DNA of 64,000 nt, from contig CM072512.1 in the NCBI GenBank assembly GCA_036898135.1, forward strand, positions 22,710,234-22,774,233, given 5' to 3'. The stretch comes from Oncomelania hupensis. Lineage: Eukaryota > Mollusca > Gastropoda > Littorinimorpha > Pomatiopsidae. This document shows, one piece after another, positions 44,519 to 55,520 of this stretch. The notes under the pieces were generated by a model. It was not told the DNA's origin. It did no database searches and saw only the letters and a program-made list of their open reading frames with translations. The translations under genes and the position numbers were made by a program. Each line of letters begins with the position of its first letter. Within the stretch, counting starts at the first letter, position 1.

Positions 44519-44604
<86 letters not shown>
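44433..44604. repeat. (GA)n microsatellite
   Basis: About 170 bp of GA with GGGAGA and AAAGAG interruptions. Confidence 0.96.
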
Positions 44605-44606
<2 letters not shown>

Positions 44607-44740
44607 AAACCTCCCTCCCTGCACCATAGTTACAAAAAGTTTGGTAACACACTGAAGCAAAAATGAGAGCTGCAACTGTCTTATGTCTATCATATTTATC
44701 CCCCCATTTTCAGCACTGTCACACAGGACTGTTCTGTTCA

Positions 44741-44960
44741 CTTTCTCAAACGTCACTGTTAGCCACGCCTCCTTAATCTCGGCATGCGAGACTAATGAAA
44801 TACTGTAATGAATAAGTTCAGTAGGCGTTAGGCCTGGACAGCGCGAGACACCTCACTGTTAGCCACGCCTACTTCATCTTGGCATGCGAGTTTGCCTATC
44901 AACATTTGTGGACCTTGTGACCTTGAGCTTAAAGTGAGGGCATTCCCCATATTAGAGTAT
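44741..44960. repeat. Short direct duplications (CACTGTTAGCCACGCC and CATTTGTGGACC blocks)
   Basis: TCACTGTTAGCCACGCCTCC...CGGCATGCGAG at about 44752 recurs at about 44852 with a few changes. It is followed by the 43-bp block also present at 44372. No gene. Confidence 0.75.
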
Positions 44961-45005
44961 TTTAATGTTTTAATGTCCAGTGGAAGGTTGTTTGTTGTTG
45001 CAGCA

Positions 45006-45045
45006 ATACAATACAATACAAGATTATTGCTTTAGAGGGACTGAA
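45006..45045 (-). mobile_element. Retroposon R 3'-tail fragment
   Basis: ACAATACAATACAAGATTATTGCTTTAG is the complement of the R 3' end with a (TATTG)n tail. Only about 40 bp remain. A similar stub, on the plus strand, lies at about 63190-63228. Confidence 0.65.
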
Positions 45046-45339
45046 TGTTTTACCGCATCACCAAAACGAAATCCTATGTATTTTGAATTCATTGGGTAAT
45101 AAAGTTGACTTGAACTTGATGATGAACTCTGATCTGGGTGAAGAAGAGGGGTAAGGGTTGGATTTTCGTCCTCGATTTCGTCGACCTTTTTCTTCCTCTC
45201 ACCTCTATCAGTCTTATCTTCATCAATGTCAGGCAGCCATACGGGAGCATGTTTGTTTCCCTGGGTCAGTGGCGGAGGGGACCTGCAGGGGGTGGGTAAG
45301 CAAGGCCACACAAATGGGATCTCCTCTTTTATTATTATT

Positions 45340-45839
45340 TATTTATTATCGATGATTTTTATAGCGCACATATCTCACCGTACTTGGCGACTCAAGGCGC
45401 TGGCCGATACAGGGTCTAACTCAAGCCGCCCATGGCGCCAACTTGCAGCCTTTGGGCGCATCGTAATAACGCTCCAGACAACTGAGCACAATCCTGGGCA
45501 GCCAGATAAGGAGCTAGGTGCATGCTGGGTATGTTCTTGTCACCGGCACTCACCCGTCTAGGACATGAGCGTCAGGATCTTTAAAGTCCGTTATGATGGA
45601 ATGTATGCGACACAGACTAGACCTCGGTTTATACTTTCATAAAATACAATACAAGATTATTGCTTTAGGTCCAGCGGACTCTTCCGAGCCAAATCAGGAC
45701 CAGAAAAACACGAAGGAGTAGGAAAACGGGAGTAAAGTGTCTTTCCCAAGGACACAACACTTTGCCCCGGCCTGGGCTCGAACCCGGGACCTTCAGATCC
45801 GCAATTCAAAGCTCTACCATTAGGCCACCTGATCCTCCT
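45340..45839 (-). mobile_element. SINE S2 copy carrying an R fragment
   Basis: On the minus strand: a tRNA-like head at 45770-45839 (GGTGGCCTAATGGTAGAGC as A box, GGTCCCGGGTTCGAGCC as B box), then the body, then the L2-type 3' end CAGCGCCTTGAGTCGCC...GCGCTATAAAAATC. Inside it, at about 45645-45713, is a 5'-truncated R 3' end in the same orientation. Compare the uninterrupted copy at 55521-55948. Confidence 0.9.
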
Positions 45840-45954
45840 CCCTGCAGTCTCTGCACATAAAAGTGTTCTTGAAAATGAGATGCAACATGCCCAAGCTCTA
45901 GACATATGTTGCACATTGCTTGTGAAATGTCACGTTTTGGTTGTTCTTTGTGTG

Positions 45955-46083
45955 GGACGCCGGCGTCCAATTGGGTCTGACATAGAAGCCTAATTTTTAC
46001 GCCCCTGCCTAATTGGACGCCGGCGTCTAATTGGGTCTGAAATAGAGGCCTAATTGGACGCCCCCTGCCTAATTGGACGCCCC
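45955..46083. repeat. 60-bp tandem repeat with a GGACGCCGGCGTCC palindrome
   Basis: Two units of 60 bp plus a partial third. Each begins with the palindrome (perfect 14 bp at 45955-45968; one change in the second) followed by AATTGGGTCTGA and AGGCCTAATT. The internal phrase TAATTGGACGCCCC repeats the palindrome half-site. Confidence 0.9.
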
Positions 46084-46379
46084 AAATATAAATCGTTGTT
46101 TGTATGTAATATTATCCCTATGTATGTATGCATGTAGTATTATACCTATATAATAAACAACTGGTAAGTGGCGGTCAAATGCTAATGTTCTGTAATGTAA
46201 TTGATTCGAACCAATAGAGATGAGGCGAGTTGATGATATTATCCACCAAGCAGACATGCAATAATGACTTTAAAGCTCTTCAACAGTGCCTTTAGTACAC
46301 AAATGAATTTGTCTGTAAAATACGCTGCTGCCTTCGACGGCAACGTGCTAACAGTTGCAACTGACACATTGGTAGATGA

Positions 46380-46380
<1 letters not shown>

Positions 46381-46454
<74 letters not shown>
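46381..46454. repeat. (TTA)n microsatellite
   Basis: About 74 bp of pure TTA. Poly-Leu and poly-Ile frames are artefacts. Confidence 0.96.
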
Positions 46455-46456
<2 letters not shown>

Positions 46457-46993
46457 AGTCATCTGCAACACCTTCACTTCAATCATGGAGTCTATGTGCC
46501 AGTCTGTGGGATTTTAAAAAAAGCATGCTGCAATATGACGATGATGAAGATGATCTGTTGTTTAAAGTCCTTCGATGTGTTAGACCTATATAGGACTGAT
46601 CTTGTATTGTTACGGAAAGGTGCAGAGAAGGGGGACCTAGCCCAAAACACATAATATTACTTTTTGCTAAAAACTATAACAGTTAACACCAAGACTTATA
46701 CAGTGAAACAGTCACACGCATATATGTATTCAAATTAAAAAATCAAATGTACAACTAAAACGCCACACGGAACGAAATCATTAAAACATAGATATTAAAA
46801 CTTATAGTAAAGCTTTGTACATACAGTGAATTTTGTACAATCGGGGTTGGGGTTGGGGTTGGGGGGGGGGGGGACCGGGACAGAATCCCCACGGAGGAGA
46901 GGGAGACAGCAGCCCCATCTCCGGGTACAAACATCCAACGCAGACCCTACCCACACCAACCCCCTCCCCCTCCCCCCCTATTAGATAATAAAA

Positions 46994-47209
46994 TGGGGGC
47001 GCGCACCGGAGCGGACTGGAAAGCAAGAGTGCCAGGGTTCGAATCCAGTGGGCGGAAAACAAAGTGGCCCTATTTCTTTGTGCACCTTACTATTTCCATT
47101 ATTGGGATGGTTCGATAATTAATTAATAAATTAATTCCTGGGATGGTTATCCCCGTCTTCGTCCCTAATAGGCTGATGGTCTCTGTGGACGGTAAGCAAA
47201 AAAAAAAAC
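46994..47209 (+). mobile_element. SINE-like element with a tRNA-like head and poly-A (S4)
   Basis: GGCGCGCACCGGAGCGGACTG, then AGGGTTCGAATCCAGTG (B-box-like), then a body with GGGATGGTT repeats, and GTCTCTGTGGACGGTAAGC followed by an A run at 47198-47208. A poly-G run at 46860-46872 lies upstream. The A box is weak and this is the only copy in the window. Confidence 0.45.
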
Positions 47210-47429
47210 AACACCTAAAAAACATGGATCGGTGGCGACACGGCACCGGCCCGCCGGGCCACTGTGCAGGTGCGCAACAACCCCGGACTAAGACTAGCTA
47301 AAATTAAACATGGATTTAAAAGATTAAGAAAAAAAAAAGATCTAATTATAATACCACTACAGCGCGGGGGGAGGGAGGGGGGGGAGCTAGCGGGCCGGGA
47401 CAGGCTAATAATTCAAGCTGTTTTGTCAG

Positions 47430-47579
47430 TTCTGCACGATTTGTGGGAGGGAAGATTATTAGTTAGATATTTATTCATTGCTTACAGGGTCCAGTGGACT
47501 GCAAAGAACCGAGTCAGGGGGGGGGGAAGAGAGATGGGAGAGTTGGGGAATAGTGGTAGAAAAGAATTCAAACATTCTA
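47430..47579 (-). mobile_element. R-subfamily 3' end with associated GGGAGAG sequence
   Basis: TTTATTCATTGCTTACAGGGTCCAGTGGACTGCAAAGA is the complement of the R subfamily 3' end (CTGCAGTCCGCTGGACCCTG...). It is followed by GAGAGATGGGAGAGTTGGGG. The same combination recurs at 50340-50500 and in part at 49975-50100. Confidence 0.65.
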
Positions 47580-48329
47580 CCGAAAAAGAGGTGGGAGGAC
47601 AACATTCAAGAATGGACTGGTTTGACACTGAGCGATTCCATCAGGGTTGCTGAGGACAGGGAAACATTACATTACATTACATAATTATTGCTTTAGGTCC
47701 AGCGGACTCTTCCGAGCCAAATCAGGACCGGACAACCCCTGATCCGCATAAAAGATCTGCTGAAACAACCCTAGTGGTAAAATTGAAAGCTCTCCACCAG
47801 CCAGTCACTTTACAATAACGACATCCCACGCAGGGGACGCTGAGGCTGTACTCTAATTTATCGAACCCCCGTTTACAAAAACAAAATAGAATACAAACAT
47901 CATTATAAATTATCAACAAAACACATACATATAAAATGCCTACATTGCTAAATAATAACATCATAGGAAGCCCTAGTGACCACCTGGCAGAAAGCGTCCA
48001 ATATTCCCAAGCTGATCCAACAGACCCCATACACAAATAAGGAGTCTTGTCCCGAAAGAGTTTTCAAGAAAAAAGGTAGGTGACTGGTCTAGCGAAGAAG
48101 ATAGTATAGCAGATTGATAGAAAAGAGCAGGAATGAGAAAGAACAAATGAGAAAGACAGCGACAGTGGGAATTTAAAGCACTACATTTCCAGAAAGTTGG
48201 GATACTATTTATACTGAAACTCCCGGCACCCCAACGGGGGAGGGACAGGGAAAGATGAAGTACGCTGATTAAACGATCATCTGTGGTGCCCCTACGACCT
48301 CCGAGGTACGGGATATGATAGGATAGGAT
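47580..48329 (+). mobile_element. LINE copy G (3' end), split by R copy R6
   Basis: 47580-47664 (GAAAAAGAGGTGGGAGGACAAC to GAGGACAGGGAAA) and 48243-48329 (the C-terminal coding end and (GGATA) tail) join as one 3' end of the A-D LINE family. R6 occupies the gap. Copy H follows directly. Confidence 0.9.
47665..48242 (-). mobile_element. Retroposon R, copy R6 (full length, 11-bp target duplication)
   Basis: A minus-strand R copy of about 578 bp inserted into LINE G. The direct repeat GGACAGGGAAA lies at 47654-47664 and 48243-48253. The 3' tail is TGTAATGTAATG-like. Since the host LINE sequence is known, both ends of R are fixed independently of copy R5. Confidence 0.95.
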
Positions 48330-48596
48330 AAGTGAAGAAAAGGAAACTCCGAAGGTATGGCCACATCACCAGAGCATCTGGCCTTTCAAAGACCATCCTG
48401 CAAGGCATGGTGCAAGGAGGCAGAAAAAGAGGGAGACAGAAAAAGAGGTGGAAGGACAACATTCGAGAATGGACTGGCTTGACACAGAGCGAAGCCATGA
48501 GAGTTGCTGAGGACAGAGAAAGATGAAGTACGCTGGTTAAACGATCATCTGTGGTGCCCCTCCGACTTTCAAGTTACGGGATAGGATAGGATAGGA
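48330..48596 (+). mobile_element. LINE copy H (3' end fragment)
   Basis: It starts at GTGAAGAAAAGGAAACTCCG and encodes KKRKLRRYGHITRASGLSKT to the C terminus, with the (GGATA)n tail at 48579-48596. A TGA replaces a codon in the AEDRERW region, so it is not functional. It lies head to tail with copy G, inserted at or next to G's own tail. Confidence 0.92.
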
Positions 48597-49077
48597 CGTC
48601 ATTGTAGCTTCTATATGCAATGTCATAGTAGCGTGCACATTTTACAAGGAAGACTAGGCTTATTTCCGTCGATTTTCTGTAGTTGGCTGGTTACAAATAA
48701 ATATATTTATAGGTAATTCTTTTGTATACTAACAGACAAGTGAAATAGTAAAATAAATGAACTAGATAAATTCAATGAGCAACATGCAAATCTAATTATT
48801 ATCGATCTGTTTGAACTTGATACGAATCACATGTTATTGTCAGATCTATAACCTATTCAACAACGCATATTATAAGTTCCACCCAAATCCCATAATTTAG
48901 AATTTGTTTGGAATAAGATTAACACATGTAATAATAACAAATTTATCAATATTTGCTTCGTGCTTCACGCATTAATGTCTTTCTTGCAATATTCAGTTTC
49001 TGCATATAATTTACAATAGAAGAATGTCATCTACACATCATGTTAACCAGTTTTATCACTGTCGTCCAGCTCAAGAG
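48597..49077. other. Gene-free AT-rich stretch
   Basis: No gene, repeat boundary or RNA gene recognised. Confidence 0.5.
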
Positions 49078-49750
49078 CTGCTCAAGGCACTTGCCAATCC
49101 AGGATCTAACTCAAGCCGCCTACTGAACCCACTTTCACTGACTTTCACCAAAATAACAGCACAATCCTGGATGACGGAGTACAGGTAGAAGACAACAGCA
49201 CAATCCTGGATGACGGAGTTTAGGTAGAAGATAACAGCACAATCCTGGATGACGGAGTATAGGTAGAAGATAACAGCACAATCCTGGATGACGGAGTACA
49301 GGTAGAAGATAACAGCACAATCCTGGATGACGGAGTACAGGTAGAAGACAACAGCACAATCCTGGATGACGGAGTATAGGTAGAAGATAACAGCACAATC
49401 CTGGATGACGGAGTATAGGTAGAAGATAACAGCACAATCCTGGATGACGGAGTACAGGTAGAAGACAACAGCACAATCCTGGATGACGGAGTATAGGTAG
49501 AAGATAACAGCACAATCCTGGATGACGGAGTATAGGTAGAAGATAACAGCACAATCCTGGATGACGGAGTACAGGTAGAAGATAACAGCACAATCCTGGA
49601 TGACGGAGTACAGGTAGAAGAGACCTAGTGCTTGCTGGGTGTATTTGTGTAGCCCACACTCACCACAGTACAACATAAGTGTCATCATCTTTTTAGTCAT
49701 GCGATGGAATGCGTGTGTACACAGACTAGACCTTGGTTTATACTCTCATC
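49078..49750 (-). mobile_element. Diverged SINE S2 copy hosting a minisatellite
   Basis: S2 3'-end sequence (GCTCAAGGCACTTGCC, GGATCTAACTCAAGCCGCC) lies at 49078-49130. S2 body (GACCTAGTGCTTGCTGGGTG and ACACAGACTAGACCTTGGTTTATACT) resumes at 49621. Between them the S2 phrase GAGCACAATCCTGG has been amplified into a 39-bp tandem array. The head is missing. Confidence 0.85.
49156..49623. repeat. 39-bp minisatellite, 12 units
   Basis: Unit ACAGCACAATCCTGGATGAC + GGAGTACAGGTAGAAGATA, repeated twelve times (468 bp). Variants are TACAGG, TATAGG or TTTAGG, and GATA or GACA. The order of variants gives a 3-unit (117-bp) pattern, seen twice at units 5-7 and 8-10 and in a variant form at units 1-3. 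Since 39 is a multiple of 3, all three minus-strand frames stay open (up to 209 codons), which explains the large but spurious open frames. Confidence 0.95.
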
Positions 49751-49904
49751 TGAAGATAAACAAATAGCCAAAAATTAAATAATCTACAGAATTAATACCA
49801 ACGTTGTACCTGATTTCCTTTGTGCTTGTTTCATATAATCCATTTGTGAAAGAAAACCTGTAATGATGGAAAATAAAACATAAGACATACACACAGTATC
49901 ATTG

Positions 49905-50510
49905 TGAGTTAATCACTTCAGTTCAAAATCCAGTTTTGAGTATCTAATAACTAGATTTATAACAAGCGTATTCCATAATTCAAGTTGTGTTGTCTGTTCT
50001 GCATGATTTGTGGGAGGGGAGGTGGGAGTGGGGGGATATTGGTAGAAAAGAATGTAAACATTCTAATTAATTCCAAAACTGCTCTAAAACTATACCCTGT
50101 AAGCAATGATTAACTAGCTATATAACTAACTCCACCAAATCCCCTCTCAAAGAAGAAACAATGCTCCAAACACAGAAACAAACAGAAGCAGATCTATTGA
50201 CAGACAAACACAGACACACAGTATCATTGTGAGTCAAGCCTTTCACTTCAAAATTCAGTTTTGAGTATCTAATAACTAGATTCAAAACAAGTGTGTTCCA
50301 TAATTCAAGCTGTTTTGTGAGTTCTGCATGATTTGTGGGAGGGGAGATTGTTAGTTAGATAGTTATTCATTGCTTACAGGGTCCAGTGGACTGCAAAGAG
50401 CCCGAATCAGGGGGAAAGTGAAGGAGAGATGGGAGAGTGGGGGAATAGTGGTAGAAAAGAATTCAAACATTCTAATTAATTTCAAAACTGCTCTGAAACT
50501 ATAATAGAAT
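49905..50510. repeat. Direct repeat pair (~200 bp, spacing ~310 bp) with an R-like 3' end
   Basis: ACACAGTATCATTGTGAGT...CAGTTTTGAGTATCTAATAACTAGATT...TGCATGATTTGTGGGAGGGGAG at about 49893-50030 recurs at about 50217-50345 with about 10% changes. The second copy continues into the R-subfamily 3' end and GGAGAGATGGGAGAG, also found at 47455-47560. Confidence 0.8.
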
Positions 50511-50789
50511 ACAAAATCCTTAGTTTGAACACACAAAGAAGAAAAGCACCACAGTATCAGTGCCTCAGGTCTAGCACTGCAGTATCCATGCCCCAAAAAC
50601 GGAACTAAAGGTGTTTTCAGTGTCTCATACAGTCTAATGCATTGTGCAAATAACATCTATGTTTACTACCTTCACAGCTGGACAAATAATATTAAGTGCA
50701 AACATTAATGGCTTTCAGCTACAAACTCAAATATGCAACCAAAGATATCAATCACCTTCAAACAAGACGCCATTTGAGCTCTCTCTCTG

Positions 50790-50830
50790 GGCGGAAGTTC
50801 AGCACGCATGCGCATGACGTCACCTAATTA
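50790..50830. promoter_or_regulatory. Adjacent NRF1-like and CRE motifs
   Basis: CACGCATGCGCATGACGTCACCT places GCATGCGCA (close to the NRF1 site) directly beside the palindromic CRE TGACGTCA. CpG content is high for the region. Such pairs mark CpG-type promoters in animals. No supported gene starts nearby: the ATG at about 50846 opens only a short frame. The assignment rests on motifs alone. Confidence 0.3.
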
Positions 50831-51073
50831 GGCGAGTCCAGCGAAATGGAAAAGCAGCCTGATCAGTGTGCATAGTGTGTGGGTGTGCAGCCGAGTAATC
50901 CAACGGTCTTATGGAGTATGTGAGATATTTGCACCAGGAAAGTCAGAATGAATTTCTTATGCGTTCTGTGGAGTTTGCGTTATGGAGACATGGGAAAAAG
51001 TACTCCACAAAAAATAGTACCTCACAACGCCGGTAAAAAGTCACACATCGTACTCCACAGGTTCATGTGGCCG

Positions 51074-51075
<2 letters not shown>

Positions 51076-51116
<41 letters not shown>
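51076..51116. repeat. (CA)n microsatellite
   Basis: About 40 bp of pure CA. Confidence 0.95.
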
Positions 51117-51118
<2 letters not shown>

Positions 51119-51392
51119 CGGGTGTTTATATTTTGTTCCTTGTTTTACTGTTTAAGACACCCCTTCAATTTTATTGTGTGAACATTTTGTTCGCGGTCCG
51201 AAATACCCATGGCTTCAATGTTCCTTCCTTCCTGTTGACCAACGGAAACGGATATTGCGCTAGCCACAGATAGACATGAGAATTGGTTATTTACGAACCA
51301 TGTTTCAACTTTATTAACAATTTTGAAGAGGTTATTCATTAAGGATCCCTGCCGCTCCTCGTTTCCCGATTATCGGTACATATGCAGCTGCA

Positions 51393-51968
51393 GACAATGG
51401 GTCCCGACAGGAAGTCCTCTCCAGGATCGCACAAACAACTGCTGCCCTGGCGAGGTTGAAGCCAATTTGGAAAGACAAGATTATCAGCCTACATTCCAAG
51501 GTAAGACTGCTGCGCTCCCTTGTCATCTCCATCTTCCTATATGCTTGCGAAACATGGACCTTCACAGCAGATCTACAACAAAGAACACAAAGCATGGAGA
51601 TGAGGTGCTACAGAAGGCTTCTGGGCATTTCCTATACCCAGCACATCACCAACGACGAAGTCCGACAGACCATCACACAAGCCATTGGACAACACGATGA
51701 CCTGCTCACGGTGGTGAAAAAACGGAAACTCCGATGGTATGGCCACGTCACCAGATCATCAGGTCTTGCAAAGACCATCCTGCAAGGCACAGTGCAATGA
51801 GGTAGAAGAAGAGGGAGACCGAAAGATAGGTGGGAGGACAACATTCCAGAATGGACTGGTTTGACACTGAGCGAAACCATCAGGGTTGCTGAGGACAGAG
51901 AACGTTGGTTAAAAGATCATCTGTGGTGCCCCTACGACCTCCGAGTTACGGGATAGGACAGGATAGGA
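51393..51968 (+). mobile_element. LINE copy F (5'-truncated 3' end)
   Basis: It starts at GACAATGGGTCCCGACAGG and runs through the C-terminal coding region to the (GGATA)n tail. A TGA at about 51798 (GTGCAATGAGG) breaks the frame. A target duplication TGCAGCTGCA lies at 51383-51392 and 51969-51978 and is itself a palindrome. It is truncated within about 5 bases of the point where copy E is truncated. Confidence 0.93.
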
Positions 51969-51978
51969 TGCAGCTGCA

Positions 51979-52425
51979 TTAAAAGTCGAAATACACGTTA
52001 TCAGATATTGGCAATGAGCGTGAGGTGAGAGTTAAGATAAGATGAGAGTTCTACATTAATGCACCACGTCTCAACTTAGTTAAAGATTCTGATTATTTGT
52101 GGCTCACCATAATTTCATCTCAGATAAAAAGATTCAGCCATAACAGACTCGACTTGCCAGACCGTAAAACGAAACTACCTTCGAGTAAGGACAGTTTTTT
52201 CGCTTCAGGAAAGGTTTTCAACATGCCCTCAACATCTCTGAATTATAAGAAACGTCTTAAATTTATAAAATATAAAAAAGCGTCTCTCACATTAACATTC
52301 TTCGCTTCATCTTTTGTTGGGGAGAAATGCATCCCCAGCAATTCTGGTAAGCCGCGCGAGTCATGAATGAAATATCCCAAATGCCCCATGTGAATTGCGC
52401 TAATGTTTTCTTTATGGCGGTATTA
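51979..52425. other. Gene-free stretch
   Basis: An 89-codon open frame at 52097-52366 on the plus strand is Lys/Ser-rich with no recognisable domain. Not supported as a gene. Confidence 0.4.
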
Positions 52426-53250
52426 GGACAACTACCCCGGACAGTTACCCCCTGGACAAATACCCCCTAGGACATCTACCCACCCTATAAATAGCGCCAG
52501 AAATCATATTTTTTAAATTAAAAAAGTGAAAAAATGCACTGTTTTCTTTTGTTATTTTTTATGTTATTTTACATTTTATGGACTAATTTCTATATAAAAA
52601 AAACCAAAATGTTGTACTAAAAAAAATGACCCGGACCTTCAAAATCAAGGCAAAAACAGAGCATCTAAACGATTAGGTAAAATCAGCAACTGGAACATTG
52701 TAGTAATCACATACATTGTGCATAGAATCTACATCTGTATGTTGTGTGCAAATGCTCGTAGAGTCCAAGACATGGCAGTTGCCATAGTCTGGAACTTCGT
52801 CCTTTTATTACACAAAACAAGCACAATTTCAAGAAAATATTAGGCTCATATCCCAGGGGACTTTTTAGCCGAATGGAGGGATTGGAGAGATGGTGTTAAA
52901 AATATACATAAAAACAATGAGCAACACTTAGAGAAATTACACTGATCAAATAAGCCTATGTCACCAAAAATCACGGAAAGTCAAGTAAAAAAAATTGATA
53001 CGATATTTAAGCCTTAGTCCGCAAACTAAATCGACGTACTATTTTTCCCTCTTCTATTCAGTTTGAACACTACACGTGACTTGCTTATCTTTTATATTCT
53101 ATTTTATTTGATCACTTTATTTATGTGACTTTTTCTCACGAATGGGGGCCAAAAATTAATATGTGGATGGAGGTACTTGTCCGGCATCCTAGGGGGGTAT
53201 TTGTCTTGGAGGTGACTGTCTGGGAGGTATTGTCCGGGGTGTAGTTGTCC
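52426..53250. mobile_element. Inverted-repeat element with GGACA..TACCCC terminal arrays
   Basis: The left end is an array of GGACAACTACCCC, GGACAGTTACCCCC, GGACAAATACCCCC and AGGACATCTACC. The right end, complemented, reads GGACAACTACACC, CGGACAATACCTCC, AGACAGTCACCTCC, AGACAAATACCCCC and AGGATGCC. So both ends carry 4-5 copies of a ~17-bp unit in inverted orientation. The interior is AT-rich and non-coding. No target duplication was identified. Confidence 0.75.
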
Positions 53251-55451
53251 GAGAACCATTAATAGCAATAAAATAAATAAAATAAATTCCTTTTATTTGT
53301 GCGGGAATGTTTATGCTCTTAATAAACGTCCATCCATATATCCATCCTTTCATCTGTACCCGAGCGGAGTATATGACTTCCGCCTCTCAGCCACGCCATT
53401 GAAACCACGACCCAACCCGTAAGAGAACCTAAAAAGTGTTGCCCTTCATGGCGGGGAAGCGTGTTGGTAGTAAACCGAATTGCCGGCTACTAGTCCCACG
53501 TCACTGTCTGCAGGTCACTGCCCTGCATAAAATGCCTGCCGACAATGTAATCCTGCTCGCCACCAAAAGCAGAAGATGAAAGGTCAGGCGGGGAGAACGT
53601 ATGTCCTGTCCCCTTGTCCTGCATAACCCAATGGCCACACCAAAGGATCCTGCACAGCAGAAGCCATCCAAGGCTAGACTAACCAACAAATGGAAGGTAG
53701 ACAATCTCTCTCCCAAGCGTGAACCAGTCGCCTCCCTTTCCGCCACACATCTATCCATCCATCCATCGTCCATCTATCCATCCGTATTTTCTCCGTAAGA
53801 TGTATTAGATAGTTTTTGTTGTTGGTGTCATTTTCACCCTCATTTGTGTCCATGAAACACACTCCCCTCATCACGGTCCATCACAATATTTTGCTGAAGC
53901 TGCACAAGATGGCATTTTCTCAAATGCATTTCAGCATTCTCCGTTCTTCTCCGTTTTCTATACGTCTTGGTGGTTTTTTTTCTCTCTCTCTCTCTGCACA
54001 GAACATGTCTCCCTCTGCGGTCTGAAAATTGTGGCTGTCCGCCCTTCTGACACGTCGTCCATTTTTTTTTCTCAAGAAGTCGCAAGGGACACAACTCCTT
54101 CCTTTGGAGGTAGAGAAGCCAAAGGGGAACCGCGAAAGGGGAGGCGATTGAGAGAAAATGAAGTGTTTGCTGGAGTTAAACATTCATCTCTTACTCTTGA
54201 CCGTCCTTGCGGCCAAACGATTCCAGAAAAATGAGGCACAGCGGAAAACGGCGAAAACGATGAATTTTTATACAATGTTTGCTAGGTGCATAAATTTTTC
54301 GTTGTAAATATGACGTAGGCTAATGTTTGTTGTGTACCTTGTTAGGAATTGTGTTAATATCGACGGAGATAAGAGAGCAAGAACAAAATTCAGATTTAAC
54401 AACAAATTGTATCGTTTTTCTTTATAACTCTTTAAAAAAAAAAACACACACAGGCATAACCCTTACGAGTATAGTTCCGGTTGCCTTCGTATTTTAAATT
54501 TCGTGTTCATAGTTCTGTTGTGCGCATTGATTGTCTGGATTACATTATTCGTTTGCCTCAAATGTGCTATAGTGCGATTGGACAGCATCAGGAATAAAAA
54601 CACATTATCCTATCACCGACACACTCACTAATACCTCGACTTAACGGGTTGGGGAGGGGGGGGGACACGATGGGTGCTGGCGTGGAGTTTCCGCCACTTC
54701 TATTGGGTCTGTCTGCAGCAACTTTCGCCTTATACATTCTCAGATAATAGGCTTATTTACTGATTTTAACGCAGTGTAAATTTCTATTTCGCTATCGCAA
54801 TTTGAGACTGTTCTCCAGGTTCCCGACAATAGCCGTTTTACAGAAGCAACGGAACGAGATAAGTATCGTCAAACCAGCGTGTCGTAAGTTAGTGCGAAGA
54901 CGTCACCATGTGAATAGTCTGGAGTATGGAATCCCTAAGGAAGAATTTCTATTACTGATTGTGAAGTAGGAACTGATGGATCCTATTTGACTAATGGGTT
55001 AATATGTCGAGTTTTTATGCTGGCGGGACTAAAAGAAACGCTTGTTTTCCGAGACTCTCCTGAAACATTCATGCTGGAGAACATGAGCTGCTCGACTATT
55101 TTTGACGAATAGGTAGCCTATAGATGTACATTTCGTGCACAGTATATTTGTATACTTTTTCAGTTGGGATAAAAAGTTGTTTGAATGCTTAATGAGACAC
55201 ATAGATTATAACTTTATTGTAATATTGTAGCACTATCCTCCAGGGTATCCAAGAAATTACTCTTTATTAATGTAGTACGACGTATGCAAAGAACCGACAT
55301 ATTAATACTAATTAGCATTTGTAAGGCGCCTACCCTGCGGATCTAGGCGACATGAAGTTATTGTATTGTTGTGTGGTTAATACTTTACAGCAGATGGAAC
55401 ATAACCCTAGTTCCAAATCATAATCTTTGTACGGAGACGCCATAGGGAGAA

Positions 55452-55455
<4 letters not shown>
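53251..55455. other. Stretch without a supported gene
   Basis: Several 65-90 codon open frames exist (e.g. 53501-53773 minus, 53920-54183 minus, 54031-54234 plus) without family features. A 49-codon frame at 54158-54307 on the plus strand begins with a hydrophobic, signal-peptide-like stretch (MKCLLELNIHLLLLTVLAA) but has nothing else to support it. A G run lies at about 54653-54665. Confidence 0.35.

Positions 55456-55520
<65 letters not shown>
55456..55520. repeat. (ATT)n array, 3' tail of SINE S2
   Basis: About 65 bp of ATT. It continues the (AAT)n tail of the minus-strand SINE next to it. Confidence 0.93.

Noticed and set aside
49156..49623. CRISPR-like array
   Set aside because: The units are contiguous without unique spacers, and the genome is animal.
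49071..49700. 209-residue open frame on the minus strand with 13-residue repeats
   Set aside because: The repeat length (39 bp) is a multiple of three and all minus-strand frames are open. It is a minisatellite in a SINE.
54158..54307. 49-residue frame with a signal-peptide-like start
   Set aside because: Hydrophobic start only; no cysteine pattern, cleavage context, homologous copy or exon partner. Kept as a note, not a gene.
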